This document shows, one piece after another, positions 1-10,168 of a DNA stretch of 64,000 nucleotides. Source of the stretch: Shinisaurus crocodilurus (lineage: Eukaryota > Chordata > Lepidosauria > Squamata > Shinisauridae); NCBI GenBank assembly GCA_021292165.1, contig CM037876.1, positions 314,492,803 to 314,556,802 on the forward strand, read 5' to 3'. The notes under the pieces are model-generated. The model did not search any database, was not told where the DNA came from, and was given only the letters and a program-made list of their open reading frames with translations. Position numbers and translations under genes: made by a program. Positions within the stretch are counted from its first letter, which is position 1. Every line of letters starts with the position of its first letter.

Positions 1-240
1 CTCTATGCCAAGGCATTTAGTTAGGAGCTTGGAATAGCACGGAGGGGATTGTCACCTGTAGGCTCAGTTTTATTGGCTTTTGTATTGTTATTTTAAACTG
101 TGTTTTTAAATTTGGTTTTTAATTTTTTAAACTGTTTTGTATGTTTTAATGTTGTTTTTATGTATAGAGTGTTGTGAACCGCCCAGAGAGCTTCGGCTAT
201 GGGGCGGTATATAAATGAAATAAATGAAATGAATGAAATG
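1..240 (+). repeat. L2-like LINE 3' end
   Basis: AT-rich untranslated tail followed by the block GAACCGCCCAGAGAGCTTCG at about 177-196, then GGGGCGGTATATAAATGAAA and an ATAAATGAA-type simple-repeat tail. The same block recurs near 37570 and 57350 on this strand and inverted near 34660 and 48330, so it is a dispersed LINE terminus. The copy enters the window already 5' truncated. Assignment to L2 rather than a related LINE clade is inferred from the tail style. Confidence 0.6.
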
Positions 241-242
241 AA

Positions 243-597
243 ATGAATGGGAACTGCACAAGAGCTCTTTTTGTTTCAATGGATACTGAACGGGAGAGCA
301 TCCTAGGTGGATGCCCCCCCCCCCCCGTTACCAGAGCATGCTCAGATTTTGCTGAGTACTGGAATACATGGACATGGGCTTGGTGGAGAGCTGGTGATAT
401 GTATTCAAGAGCATGCTCAAAACTGACCTCATGCCATGTGAAGCAAGAACATAGCTGGATGAGGAGACATGGTTATGTTAATTGGGTGCTACCATTTCAC
501 GCTGCAGGGGTGGATGGGCTGGTAGCTCCCCTCAGACATACAATTCTCTCTAGATATACAAAAGGAACATGCCATGGACATTGAATCCTGGACTGTT
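243..597. other. Unassigned sequence
   Basis: No repeat family or exon recognised. It contains a 14-base C run near 314 and an open frame of 113 codons without recognisable domains, probably chance. Confidence 0.3.
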
Positions 598-843
598 TAT
601 TTTTATTTTATTTATTTATTTATTATATTTATACCCCACCTTTTTTCCTGCAAGGAACCCAAGGTGGCTTACATAATCCTCCTCCTCCTCTCCATTTTAT
701 CCTCACAACAACCCTGTGAGGTAGGTTAGGCTGAGAGTCAGTGACTGGCCCAAAGTCACCCAGTGAGTTTCATGGCCGAGCGGGGACTCGAACCCGGATC
801 TCCTCCCAGTCCAACACTCTCACCACTACGCCACACTGGCTTA
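598..843 (-). repeat. Sauria SINE, near full length, inserted in an L2 relic
   Basis: Read on the minus strand it starts GCCAGTGTGGCGTAGTGGTG, has a B-box-like GGTTCGAGTCC region, the body CTCACTGGGTGACTTTGGGC and the tail TTGGGTTCCTTGCAGG, and ends in a (TAAA)n-rich tail at about 600-630. The head is tRNA-derived with pol III A/B boxes; Sauria SINEs are known to use Bov-B LINE machinery. It separates L2 sequence on its right (844 onward) from unassigned DNA on its left. Confidence 0.9.
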
Positions 844-1253
844 CATTTACAACATTTCTGTACCTCTCCACATCTACACAAATTCCAGAGTGGTGAACAA
901 TAAAGGACAAAAAAAGATAAAAAGAGTAAAACACAATATAAAAAACAGAATATCAATAAAAACAGAATATGAGTAAAAAAATGTGGCGGGTCAGTCAAGG
1001 AAGGTTTCTTAGAATAAAGATGTTTTCAGGAAGCACTGGAAACAACACAGTGTCTGAGCCTGCCTGACCTCCAGAGGCAGGGAGTTCCACAGAAAGGGAG
1101 CCACCACACTGAAGGCTCTTCTCTGGGTGGACTCCAATCGGGCCAGAGGTCCATGTGGAACCACCGGAAGAATGTCCTCCGATGACCTCAGTGATGGGCA
1201 GGTTGGTAAGGGAGAAAGCACTCTCTCAAGTATAGAGACTAGATTGACCAACA
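844..1253 (-). pseudogene. L2-like LINE, C-terminal coding fragment
   Basis: On the minus strand 1009-1254 keeps a frame with RRAFSVVAPFLWNSLPLEVRQ, a typical C-terminal segment of L2/CR1-superfamily ORF2 downstream of the reverse transcriptase, followed by an AT-rich 3' untranslated part up to 844. A closely similar fragment lies at 30273-30660. 5' truncated, with no endonuclease or RT domain. Confidence 0.75.
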
Positions 1254-1255
1254 AT

Positions 1256-2122
1256 CTATCTATGGATAATATTCAGACAAGCATTTGATTCACTAGTTGT
1301 ACACATGTCCATTCCATCCCAAAAGCAAGAGGAAGGTGGGAGGAAAAGATAACAGCTGATGAATGGAGCTTTAATGGTATATTTGCATGTACTTGCAATG
1401 TGTCTTTGGGCAGATCTATCAAGGAGGTTCTTGTTCTCCTCCTTTACAGAGACTTGTGTCATTCTTTCTTCAGCAAGTGCAGTTTTTGTTTCAAGAATGC
1501 TTGAAAGTGAAAGAGCGAAAGAAGAAACTGAAAAGCCACAACGAGCCATCAAAGTGCTCAGTTGCATTGCCTCATTGGCTCTGATGAATGTTTTGTGTTT
1601 CAGCCATGGCTTGTCAAAAGGCAGCGACAGCCGTTCCGGGCCAGTTTTGGCTTGCAGTAATGACAAGATGGTCATGCTGAAGGCAGACAGGTGCGTGGCG
1701 CTTCCATCTCTGGCAAGTTGTACAGAAGAGAGATGACTTGGAGCAAGTTCATCCAGACATCTTTGACTGGGAGCCGTCACCCCCAAAGTTCAATACCTTG
1801 CTTGTTTTTCCAAGCTACTCATTTGTATAGTTACGCTCCAATGTCACGAAATCAGGATACGGCACCCAGATAGTAATGTACTGAATGCAGCCATATGGCC
1901 TAATGCAGCCTCTTGGGTGTTAAGACGAAATCGATCCAAGGCTTCCTGCAAGTTCCAATGGGAACTTAAAGAGGGAAAATATCCCTAGTTACTTAAGGTT
2001 TTTTTTGCTTTTTTTTTTTTGGCTTGCCTCTGTTTCATTTGAAGACATGTAACCAATACCCTAAGGTGATGTATGTAGGAGTGCATATTTATTTATGTAT
2101 TATTTTTAAATACCACATAGAC
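1256..2122. other. Unassigned, partly open on both strands
   Basis: Frames of 176 codons (minus, 1256-1786) and 125 codons (plus, 1359-1736) overlap each other. Neither shows a domain or codon pattern that I recognise, and there is no flanking splice or promoter evidence. 1990-2020 is a T-rich tract. It may be an old transposon relic. Confidence 0.3.
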
Positions 2123-2149
2123 CAGAGGTGGGCAACGTGTGGCCTGCGG

Positions 2150-2153
2150 ACGA

Positions 2154-2193
<40 letters not shown>

Positions 2194-2195
2194 GT
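2150..2195. repeat. (ATC)n microsatellite
   Basis: About fourteen ATC units. It sits at the antisense 3' end of the LINE/SINE-like element running to about 3400, and probably grew from that element's tail. Confidence 0.9.
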
Positions 2196-3400
2196 CGTCA
2201 TCTTTTAATTGTGCCCAAAGCGGCTCACAACCAGGGATGGGGACTCGGACTCGAGGACTCGACTCGTGAGTCGGACTGAGTCCCCCCTCTGACTCGACTC
2301 GGACTCGAGTCCCAATATTTTTAATGGGACTCGAGACTCGACTCGGGACTCGAGACCAAGGACTCGTCAACATCCCTGGGCTGTTGATGAGTCTTCTGGC
2401 TGTGCCAGAAGGAGCGCGATCACCGGTGAAGAGCGCATGGAAGCGAGGCGCGCCGCTGCTCGGCCACTATGGACAGCTACCAGGAGCGCAGCCCCAACGA
2501 TGTGTTGAGATTTATTTTGATTGATGTGTTGTTGTGGGGGGTTTGGGTTAGGGTCAGACATTTTGGGTTTGGCTGCCTCTGCCTGCCTGTTTGGGGTTCC
2601 CAGCCTCCTCTGCCTGCCTGGTCTCTTCTTGACCTGTTCAACAGTTGAATTGTCCAAGACAAAGGCCTCTGCCTGCCTGCTTTGGGGTTCCCTGCCTCCT
2701 CTGCCTGCCTGGTTATTTTGGGTTTGTCTGCCTGGTCTGTTCTTGCCAAAATCAGTTGCAGAGTTTTGAAATAAAAAGGCACACTTGTGCCTAGAATTTA
2801 TTTAAGCCACACATCTGAAGTAGCCTTATTTTGTTGGGGGGAAACCCCATTGATTTTAATAGGGACTCGAGGAGTCAGTTTTGGGAGTGACTCAGGACTC
2901 GGGACTCGTGAGTCACCATTTTGGACCAAGGACTCGGACTCGGACTCGAGACTCGGGTCCAAAGACTCGTGACTCGACTCGTGACTCGAGGCCAAGGACT
3001 CTTCAACATCCCTGCTCACAACATGACAAATAAATAACAGTAGATATAATTTACAAAACATCAAAGAACACTAAATATAATATTCAAAAAATACTTTACA
3101 AAATATCAGAGAACGGTAAATATAATTTACAAAATATCAAAAACCAGTAAATATTCAAAAAATACAATAGAAATAATTACAGATAACCATAAACAATTCA
3201 ATGATAATTATACTAAGGTCAAAAATAAAATAAAAAAAGACGAAAGCAGTAGCAGCTTTTGTAGCTGGAGCCAGTCAGCCCCCACCCTCCCTGGCCAGGT
3301 GTGATGAGCCAGGGAAGCAGGGACCAGGTCTTGCCGGACTCACAGCTAGATGGTCTCTCTAGGCCATGCAGCGCCCTTGCCTTTTTTTTTGCAGCCGCCA
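2196..3400 (-). repeat. LINE/SINE-like family X, antisense, split by a hAT
   Basis: Segments 2196-2231 and 3015-3400 match, inverted, the complete 425-bp element at 55436-55860. Shared blocks are the GCGGCTCACAA end, the CATCAAAGAACACTAAATAT units and the GCTGGAGCCAGTC / CCCTGGCCAGGTGTGATGAG head. This copy has three diverged tandem units of roughly 35 bp around 3045-3165 where the other has two. A 783-bp hAT interrupts it. I do not recognise the family name. Confidence 0.6.
2232..3014 (+). mobile_element. hAT transposon (GACTCG-rich family), copy 1
   Basis: Termini are CAGGGATG and CATCCCTG, flanked by a perfect 8-bp target duplication CTCACAAC (2224-2231 and 3015-3022), diagnostic for hAT. 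Both ends carry dense GACTCG/ACTCGAG subterminal repeats, which in hATs bind transposase. The left 147 bp (2232-2378) is itself bounded by CAGGGATG and CATCCCTG. The part after 2380 matches the end of the transposase remnant seen in the 25133-26099 copy, here on the plus strand. Most coding sequence is deleted, so the copy is non-autonomous. Confidence 0.93.
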
Positions 3401-3610
3401 CTGCCACCGCCACTGCACTGCTGCTTTGCCAAATTTGCCACTGAAATTTGGTGGTGTGGTGATGACGGGAGCAGCAATTGAAAAAGAGCCTGCTTTTAAA
3501 GGCCCAAAGTGCGGCTTGCCCCTGAAATTCAGCAGTGCAGCAGCAGCAAAAGGGGGCTATTTTTAAAGCAAAATGGCCTCCCCCCCCCGCTGCTGCTATG
3601 GGGTTGAAAT

Positions 3611-4139
3611 TGTTGGGTTTTGCATAGGCAGAACGAGATTACCACCTGACATCGAGGATTATCACCTGACTTGGTGGGTGTCTCTTGAGTTCAAGTACAC
3701 AAGGTCTCTGGTCACGAGACATAGTCTCGAGGTGATATGACTCAGCAACCTTGAACAGGTTTTGGGATCAACATGTTGATGAATAGGTTATACAACTGGG
3801 GTGAGTAATATCCTATTTATAGGTGGTATAAAGCTAGCACACTTGCTGATAGCTTCATTCCGTCACTCTCTCTTCCACTTGCTGTCTTGTCTCGTCTCGA
3901 CTCGACATGTCTCTTGGATTTCACTTCATCTAGCCTTACCACTGGGGTAGTGGATTTGAGTCTGCAATGATGTAGTGAGTAGAGATGCATTGCTTGCCTT
4001 AATCCCATGTAATTGGGTCTTACAAATAAACTCTTTAATCTTTATTAACTGCTGTTATCTCCTCCTTCCGCCTGCGTGACTGGGACTGAGGGTCACTGGC
4101 TAGGGAAGCTTTTGAACCCGGGTCAGTCCAGCTCTCACA
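3611..4139 (+). mobile_element. Solo LTR with 5-bp target duplication
   Basis: Starts TGTTGGGTTT and ends CTCTCACA (TG...CA), flanked by GAAAT at 3606-3610 and 4140-4144. Inside are a TATA-like GGTGGTATAAAGC at about 3822-3834 and a polyadenylation signal AATAAACTC near 4025. No internal region remains, so it is a solo LTR from recombination between two LTRs. It does not resemble the other LTR pair in this window. Confidence 0.8.
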
Positions 4140-4620
4140 GAAATTTGGTGGCAAACCACACTTTTGGCTTGTAAAAGCAGGATCTTTTCCCTTGCAGCTG
4201 CCATACGGTCGGGTGCTGATGTCAGCCAACTCTGGTTCGAAGAACGCGACAAGCCAGGGTATGGGTTGAGTATGCGTTGTCATTGAACTGTGGGTGGCTG
4301 AGTTGAGTGAACCCAGCTGTGCTAACAAACACCGGTTTGTTCATCGTGAACAACTGATAAAGAGAACCCATGGTGTGTTGTTCGGTTGCGGACTGTGGGT
4401 TGTTCGTGGTTAACAAACCATGGTTCATTAGCATGGCTGGGTCCACACACAACACAGCCACCCACGATTCAACAACAATCCATGTCCAGGTTGCAGCAAC
4501 CGCACCCATTCTTAGAACTGCTTAGAACTGCTGGATCTGGCCATAATCAAGCACATACATAAAATATGTTGTTGTGGTTGTGGTGGGGGCCACATGCAGC
4601 CTGCACATTGCCCACCCCTG
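4140..4620. repeat. DNA-transposon-like relic with a hAT-type right end
   Basis: Ends CACATTGCCCACCCCTG at 4604-4620, which mirrors CAGAGGTGGGCAACGTGTGG at 2123-2142. This suggests an old hAT whose interior now holds family X, a hAT and the solo LTR. The 8 bases outside the two ends do not match, so it remains a hypothesis. Confidence 0.4.
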
Positions 4621-4703
4621 AATTTGGGTGGCAAAAATTTATCCGTGTAATGACCTCCTCCCAAAAACAAGCTGCTACTGCTCATTGCAAAAGCATATGT
4701 TTA

Positions 4704-5764
4704 TGTGGAGAAAGCCAACCTAAAACCCCTTTCTGACACACACACACTCACCAAGGTGGGGGGAAGGAGACCCAGGGGGGGGAGACAGCCAGTCTCCACA
4801 GAGACCAAAGGGGACAAACAACATCTGCATAGAATCACCCCAGGGGGGAAGGCAGGAAGCATCCCCAGGTTCGTCAATGCTCTCGTATATCAGCCCCATC
4901 TACATAAGACTTGAATACCTCGCCAGAGCAGACACTTCGGCACCCATAAGAAAGGACCATTCAACACCACAGGATGGGACCATTAAGCAAGTGGCTTCAA
5001 AGGGACCCCACCCCACAGGGGGAAGGCGTCACCCCACCAGACCCAAAAGGCCGCCCCTCAGGGAGGGTGGCAACCCACCTGATTGGCCACCCACCTGAGG
5101 AGGGTGGCAACCCACCTGATTGGCCACCTACCTGATTACGGAGGGAGGGGCTACCTGAAACCCAAGGTATAAAACACCCTGCGCAAGGGAACTGAGTTGT
5201 TAGACCTGATCAGCAATCTTGCCCCATGCTTGGGGTAAGGGAACGAAGGGATCGGCAACCCCGGGTAGCAGCACCCGGCGTGCTCCAGCTAGCTGAAATC
5301 ACTGGCCGCTTGGGTTGACCGGACCCCCGGGAAACCAAGCTGAAATCACTGGCCGCTTGGGTTGACCGGACCCCCGGGAAACCAAGCTGAAATCACTCAC
5401 AAGCCGCTTGGGTAGACCGGGCCTCCGCCGGGAACCCAGCTAGCAGCATGCGGTTGACCGGGCCTCTGCTGGAGCCCGAGCTGAACTAACTAGCTGAGAG
5501 CCCTGAAATCACGGTGTCCTTGGGACTTCTTGCTTGCTACTTTGTACCGTACTGATAAGCTGTATTGCTAGCGTGTGTCTGGGTTTGTGAAGGTGATTTT
5601 GTAAATAAACTTGTTTTATAAAAGATACTTTTGTGGCTATAAGTTATCCCTTTGTTCTGGGCTAAGAGTGATAGTCGCTGGAGACCTCAGAAAAGGCCCG
5701 CCCTAAGACTCGCTACCCCCTTAGCATTGAACCCGCGCAGAAGACCAGGCTGTCGGTCTTCCAC
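4704..5764 (+). mobile_element. Endogenous retrovirus LTR (copy with leader)
   Basis: About 1061 bp starting TGTGGAGAAAGCC, homologous along its length to 32753-33781. It contains the core promoter GGTATAAAACACCCTGCGC near 5165 and AATAAACTTG near 5605 as poly(A) signal. Between them are three tandem units of about 50 bp around 5290-5440, each with AGCTGAAATCACT and CCGCTTGGGT. It also has a duplicated GGGTGGCAACCCACCTGATT block near 5065-5130 that is single in the other copy. Followed by a retroviral-type leader. Confidence 0.75.
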
Positions 5765-6022
5765 TGTTTAAAAGAGGCATTAGCTGCATCAGCAATTAGC
5801 TGAATTAGACAGTCCGTCGTTAAAGGGATGTTGCGGTGTCCAATAGACACGAAATAAAAGGTTTTGCTGAATAAGACGCAGCCTAAGATCCATAGACGCG
5901 GCAGCAGGTACAGACGCCAAAGTGGCGATCCCGATTAGGCAGAATGGGACAATCCAATTCCCTATTCCATTCCTGCTTAAAGCCCTGTGTATCCTATTTA
6001 TTCACCAATAGCAGGCATGTAT
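5765..6022 (+). pseudogene. ERV leader and start of a gag-like frame
   Basis: Sequence beyond the LTR is absent from the solo copy, as expected for an internal region. At 5945 an ATG opens a frame beginning M-G-Q-S, the myristoylation-type start of many retroviral gag proteins. The frame stops after about 27 codons. No primer-binding site could be identified securely. The rest of gag, pol and env are not recognised downstream, so this is a remnant of an old provirus, not a functional one. Confidence 0.45.
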
Positions 6023-6536
6023 AGACATGGCTCGTGGGTGGCTTTCCCTGGCCAGTCTCAACATGTGCTTCCAACGAGGGCTTTCCTTACTTACCTGGCT
6101 TGGAATTGCTACTTCTCGCTGGCGGCTTCTGCGGGCTCCCCTGGTGCCGCGGCAACAGGATCGAGGGGCATCTCCCGAGACCAAGAAATGACCTTATGTG
6201 GATCTCTCACTTGCTCCATCATAAAGGTTTAGAGCGGCCTGTCCTTGAACCCAGCCAAACGGGATCTCCAGAGAATCCTCAGCCCCTTCTTTGGCCAGTG
6301 TCCAAGGTGGCCCTGGCTTTCTTGTGTCCCTGACCTGAGACAGAGACGGCAGCCCTCTTTCGGCATGCCGAAGAACGTGCCAAGTGGAGACAGGGAAGGG
6401 GCCGCACACGAGGCCCTCGCCCCTGACGTCCCCACGCGTAAGAGGCTTCACCCCTTCATGCCTCCTGCACTGAGCAGGGAGGTCTGAGTAGAGGCTCTCT
6501 TCGCACCCAGCTGAGGTTCCCAGTTGCACAGAGCGT
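6023..6536. other. Unassigned, possibly more ERV interior
   Basis: Moderately GC-rich, with overlapping frames of 60-111 codons on both strands but no recognisable domain. It may be rearranged internal sequence of the preceding ERV. Confidence 0.25.
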
Positions 6537-6563
6537 TTATTTATTAATTATATTTATATCCTA

Positions 6564-6770
6564 GGAACGTAGGAGCATAGGAAGCTGCCTTACACTGAGC
6601 CAAAACATCGGTCCATCTAGTCCAGGATTGCCGACACTGACTGCTAGCCGTGGTTCTCCAGGGTTCGAGGCAGGATTCTTTTCAAGCCCTACCTGGACCA
6701 AGTACTAACCAGGCCCAACCCTGCTTAGCTTCCGAGATCAGACGAGATTGGGCTGTTCAGGGCTGTTCAG
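6564..6770 (-). repeat. 5S rRNA-headed SINE with SINE2-type body and tail
   Basis: On the minus strand 6700-6753 reads as 5S rRNA, including GATCTCGGAAGCTAAGCAGG and GGCCTGGTTAGTACTTGG. It then passes directly into GTCCAGGTAGGGCTTGAAAA and ends in the tail AAGGCAGCTTCCTATGCTCC. That body and tail are the ones found behind a tRNA head in the SINE at 36399-37232. The 5S internal control region supplies the pol III promoter. A short duplicated GGCTGTTCAG lies at the 5' end. Confidence 0.8.
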
Positions 6771-6835
6771 TTGCCCGTGCAAGGACGTCTGGACATTTGC
6801 AAGGAACCCAAGGTGGCTTATATAATCCTAATCCT

Positions 6836-7916
6836 ATGGATCAACTATCAGGTGGATCCACAATTGGCTACAGAATCGGACTCAAAGAGTGCTTATCAAT
6901 GGTTCCTTCTCAAACTGGGGAGAGGTAACGAGCGGGGTACCACAGGGCTCGGTCCTGGGCCCGGTGCTCTTCAACATTTTTATTAATGACTTGGATGAGG
7001 AGGTACAGGGAATGCTTATCAAATTTGCAGATGACACAAAGTTGGGTGGAACAGCTAATACTCTGGAAGACAGAAACAAAATTCAAAGTGACCTCGATAG
7101 GCTGGAGCGCTGGGCCGAAAACAACAGAATGAAATTTAACAGGGATAAATGCCAAGTGCTGCACCTAGGGAGAGGAAACCAAATGCAGAGTTACAGAATG
7201 GGGGACACTTGGCTCAACAATACTACAAGTGAGAAGGATCTTGGAATTGTGGTAGATCACAAACTGAATATGAGCCAGCAATGCGACGTGGCTGCAAAGA
7301 AGGCAAATGCAATTTTGGGCTGTATTAATAGAAGTATAGCTTCCAAATCGCGGGAAGTGATAATTCCCCTTTACTCGGCACTGGTTAGGCCTCATCTTGA
7401 GTACTGTGTCCAGTTCTGGGCACCTCATTTTAACAAGGACATAGACAAACTGGAGAGGGTTCAGAGGAGGGCAACAAGGATGATAAAGGGACTGGAAACA
7501 AGGCCCTATGAGGAGAGACTGAAAGAACTGGGCATGTTTAGCCTTCAGAAGAGGAGACTGAGGGGAGATATGATCGCACTCTTCCAGTATTTGAAGGGAT
7601 GTCACACAGAGGAGGGCAAAGATCTCTTCTCGTTCATCCCAGTTTGCAGGACACGGAATAATGGGCTCAAGTTACAGGAACCTAGATTCCACCTAAACAT
7701 CAGGAAAAATTTCCTGACTGTCAGAGCAATAAGACAATGGAATCAACTACCTAGGGAGGTGGTGGGCTCTCCCAGTCTGGAGGCATTCAAGGTGCGGCTG
7801 GACAGACATCTGTCAGAGATGCTTTGACCTGGATTCCTGCATTGAGCAGGGGGTTGGACTCGATGGCCTTGTAGGCCCCTTCCAACCCTACTTTTCTATG
7901 ATTCTATGATTCTATG
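6836..7916 (+). pseudogene. Young CR1 LINE, 5'-truncated, RT C-terminal half
   Basis: Frame 6889-7827 (312 codons) contains GVPQGSVLGPVLFNIFINDL and FADDTKLGG, the RT motifs around the catalytic aspartates, and runs to the natural C-terminus [19 protein letters not shown]. The 3' untranslated part has GGTTGGACTCGATGGCC and the CR1 octamer-like end ATTCTATGATTCTATGA. It is nearly identical to the same part of the CR1 at 17173-19900, differing for example N/K in the APHF(N/K)KDI segment. The endonuclease and the N-terminal RT are missing, so it is inactive. Confidence 0.92.
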
Positions 7917-8261
7917 AATCCTCCTCTCCATTTTATCCTCACAGCAACCCTGTGGGGTAGGGTTAGGCTGAGAGTCAACGACTGGCCCAAACTCACCCAG
8001 TGAGCTTCATGGCTGAGTGGGGACTAGTAGAACCCGGATCTCCCGAGTCCCAGTCCAGCACTCTAACCACTACACCTCACTGGCTGTCAGCGTTCTGCTG
8101 TCCTGGGTTGGGGTGGACCCTGTGGGAAGTGGCCGGTCAATTGGGCATTCTGGAGGAGGCTCTGGAAGAAAGAAGCTACAACCAGCAGGTCAAGGACCGC
8201 CCTGAGTGCCATTTTTCTTGGTAGAAACACAGGGTACAAGCCAAATAAACAAACAAACCAG

Positions 8262-8507
8262 AACCAGTGTGGTGTAGTGGTGAGGGTGTTGGACTGGGAC
8301 TCGGGAGACCCGGGTTCTAGTCCCCGCTCGGCCACGAAACTCACTGGGTGACTTTGGGCCAGTCACTGACTCTCAACCTAACTTACCTCACAGGGTTGTT
8401 GTGAGGATAAAACGGAGAGGAGGAGGAGGAGGAGGATTATGTAAGCCGCCTTGGGTTCCTTGCAGGAAAAAAGGCGAGGTATAAATATAATATAATAAAT
8501 AAATAAA
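8262..8507 (+). repeat. Sauria SINE, full length
   Basis: Begins CCAGTGTGGTGTAGTGGTGA, has the B-box region GGTTCTAGTCC, the body GTGACTTTGGGCCAGTCAC, a (GGA)n stretch, TTGGGTTCCTTGCAGG and a (TAAA)n tail. The pol III boxes look intact. Confidence 0.92.
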
Positions 8508-9240
8508 TGGGTCACATTCAGTCAGCAGTTCTATCAGGTGAACAGGAGCACAGCAAGGCGGAGACTAATAGTACCTTGGGGAGCACTATGTGGGAACTGC
8601 TATGCTGGGATAGTTCCTCCTGAAAGGAGTTGTGTGATGCCAGCAAGGGTCCAGCAGCAACTGTGGGCTTCAACTGTGGGCTGGTCAGCTGAGGTCCCTC
8701 AGAAGCTCCACCTCCTGCTGGGTCTTGTTCATTTCTATGTCCTTAAGCTCTTACATGGCTGAGGGACCTGAGAGGCTTTGGGTTGGGAGAGCCATTCTCA
8801 GAGGCTGAGATTGATGGGAAGGCTCTGGGTGATGCATCAGGGGTTCCTGAAGGTCTTTCCTGGAATCAGGTGACCGGTGTCATGCTGGCCTCGGAGTCTT
8901 CCTTGGGGTGACACTGATCCTCCAAACTGAGGGGGTCATGATGACATCTACTTGTGGTCAATCTGGAGTGGACTGTGGTTCAGAAGATCTCCTGGTTCAA
9001 TTTGGTCTTGGGGTTTGGGATCCCATGAGATCCCATATTTAAAGAAAAGGTAGTTGATTCCAGGTAACTCTCAGTGAGTGACTTCAGGTACCCCTGATCA
9101 TGTGAACCACCTCAAAGAGTGTCAGAAAAATCTATGCCAACTGCAGGGAGTATTCGAGCACAAGACTGCCAAGTTCTCCGGATGATCTTTTGTCCTTTCC
9201 TTGCATTTTGATTAAAAAAAAAGAAAAGAAAAAAGAACAA
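8508..9240. other. Unassigned sequence
   Basis: No repeat or exon recognised. CTTCAACTGTGGGCTGGTCA-like words recur locally, so an old LTR or DNA element is possible. Confidence 0.25.
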
Positions 9241-9420
9241 CCCAAACCCATTAGTCATTAATTGAAAGGGGCATAATTATATCATTATTTCAGATGATTC
9301 ACTTTTAAACATGCACTTGTTAATTGTTACCTTGTTCATATCAGGATGACTGTTTTCCCTAGAAAAATGTTAATCACTTTGCTCTTTTTAAGAAATTAAC
9401 TTCTTTTACATAACGTTATA
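9241..9420. other. Candidate conserved non-coding block
   Basis: Low CpG, AT-balanced, free of recognised repeats, and rich in homeodomain-type sites (CATTAATTGA, CATAATTATA, TTAATTGTTA). The character is that of vertebrate conserved non-coding DNA, but conservation cannot be seen from one sequence. Confidence 0.25.
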
Positions 9421-10168
9421 ATGAGCAACGAGAAAACCCGTCAAGCTTCCATCAACACTGTGCCTTCCCATCCTGGTGTCTCCATAGCAATGGGATATAT
9501 TTTCCCATGTCCTTAAAATGAAGTGGGGGGGGGGAGAGGGAACCATGCAAGTTCCTCAATACAGATATTTGAAAAAAAAATGAAGGTTGCCTGCAGAACT
9601 ATAATCCTGCTCCATTCTGCGGGAGAATCAGATTTTCTGCCCGGCAGTGGCTGCAAGGGAATGCCACTTTGCCCTGGACCACTTTGGCCTACTGAATGTA
9701 AGCAGCCCTTCTCAGACATGGCCAGACAGTGTACGGAAGGAGCATGGAATCTGGACAAAGCCCATCGGCCCTGCTCCCAGCCTGCGTGCATTCATTAATT
9801 CAGAGGTCTGAGCAGAGCATGCACACCTTTTGCAGGATTCCTGACGGTGCAGGGAGAGCCTTTGTGTGTACCACTTGCACATGTGTAGATATCTGGAGCA
9901 GGCACAGGGGCACGGGGGCTCAGTTCCCCTGCATCCTCGGAAGGTGATGGAGGTACGCGGACAGCTGACGTGGCTTCGCCAACGCCCTCCCAGAACACTC
10001 ACACAGCAGCAGCGCACCAGCTCAGACCATGCTGTTTCTGTGGCTCATTCCCTTTGTCCTGACTCCACCGGAAATGACATTTAAGAACAGGTGAGTGCAT
10101 TCATCCCTTGTCACCCTGGACCATGCTTTTCGTCCCTCTCCTGTCTCTCCCAGTTTCAACGTTTAAAG
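9421..10168. other. Unassigned sequence
   Basis: Short overlapping open frames of about 70-100 codons on both strands without domains. No repeat recognised. Confidence 0.25.

Larger units (their letters stand above)
6537..8086 (-). repeat. Sauria SINE, antisense, split by two insertions
   Basis: Pieces at 6537-6563 (TTATTTATT tail), 6798-6835 (GCAAGGAACCCAAGGTGGC) and 7917-8086 (body and head, ending CACTGGCT) reassemble one SINE. A 5S-headed SINE lies between the first two pieces and a CR1 3' fragment between the last two. The short word AATCCT occurs on both sides of the CR1 (near 6825-6835 and 7917), a possible target duplication. Confidence 0.8.

Noticed and set aside
1256..1786. 176-codon minus-strand frame as a host gene
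   Set aside because: A 125-codon frame overlaps on the other strand, no domain is recognisable, and no splice sites or promoter support it.
2232..2400. CRISPR-like or satellite array made of GACTCG words
   Set aside because: The words are irregularly spaced, in both directions, and confined to transposon ends; the host is a vertebrate.
2123..4620. Single large hAT with CAGAGGTGGGCAACG / CATTGCCCACCCCTG ends
   Set aside because: The ends look paired, but the outer 8 bases (ACATAGAC, AATTTGGG) do not match and the interior is filled with other elements, so it is kept only as a low-confidence note.
6700..6770. Genuine 5S rRNA gene
   Set aside because: The 5' third of 5S rRNA is missing and the 3' part runs straight into a SINE body. 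It is a SINE head, not a gene.
8262..8345. tRNA gene
   Set aside because: A/B-box-like text belongs to the head of Sauria SINEs found at many places. No cloverleaf with acceptor stem is visible.
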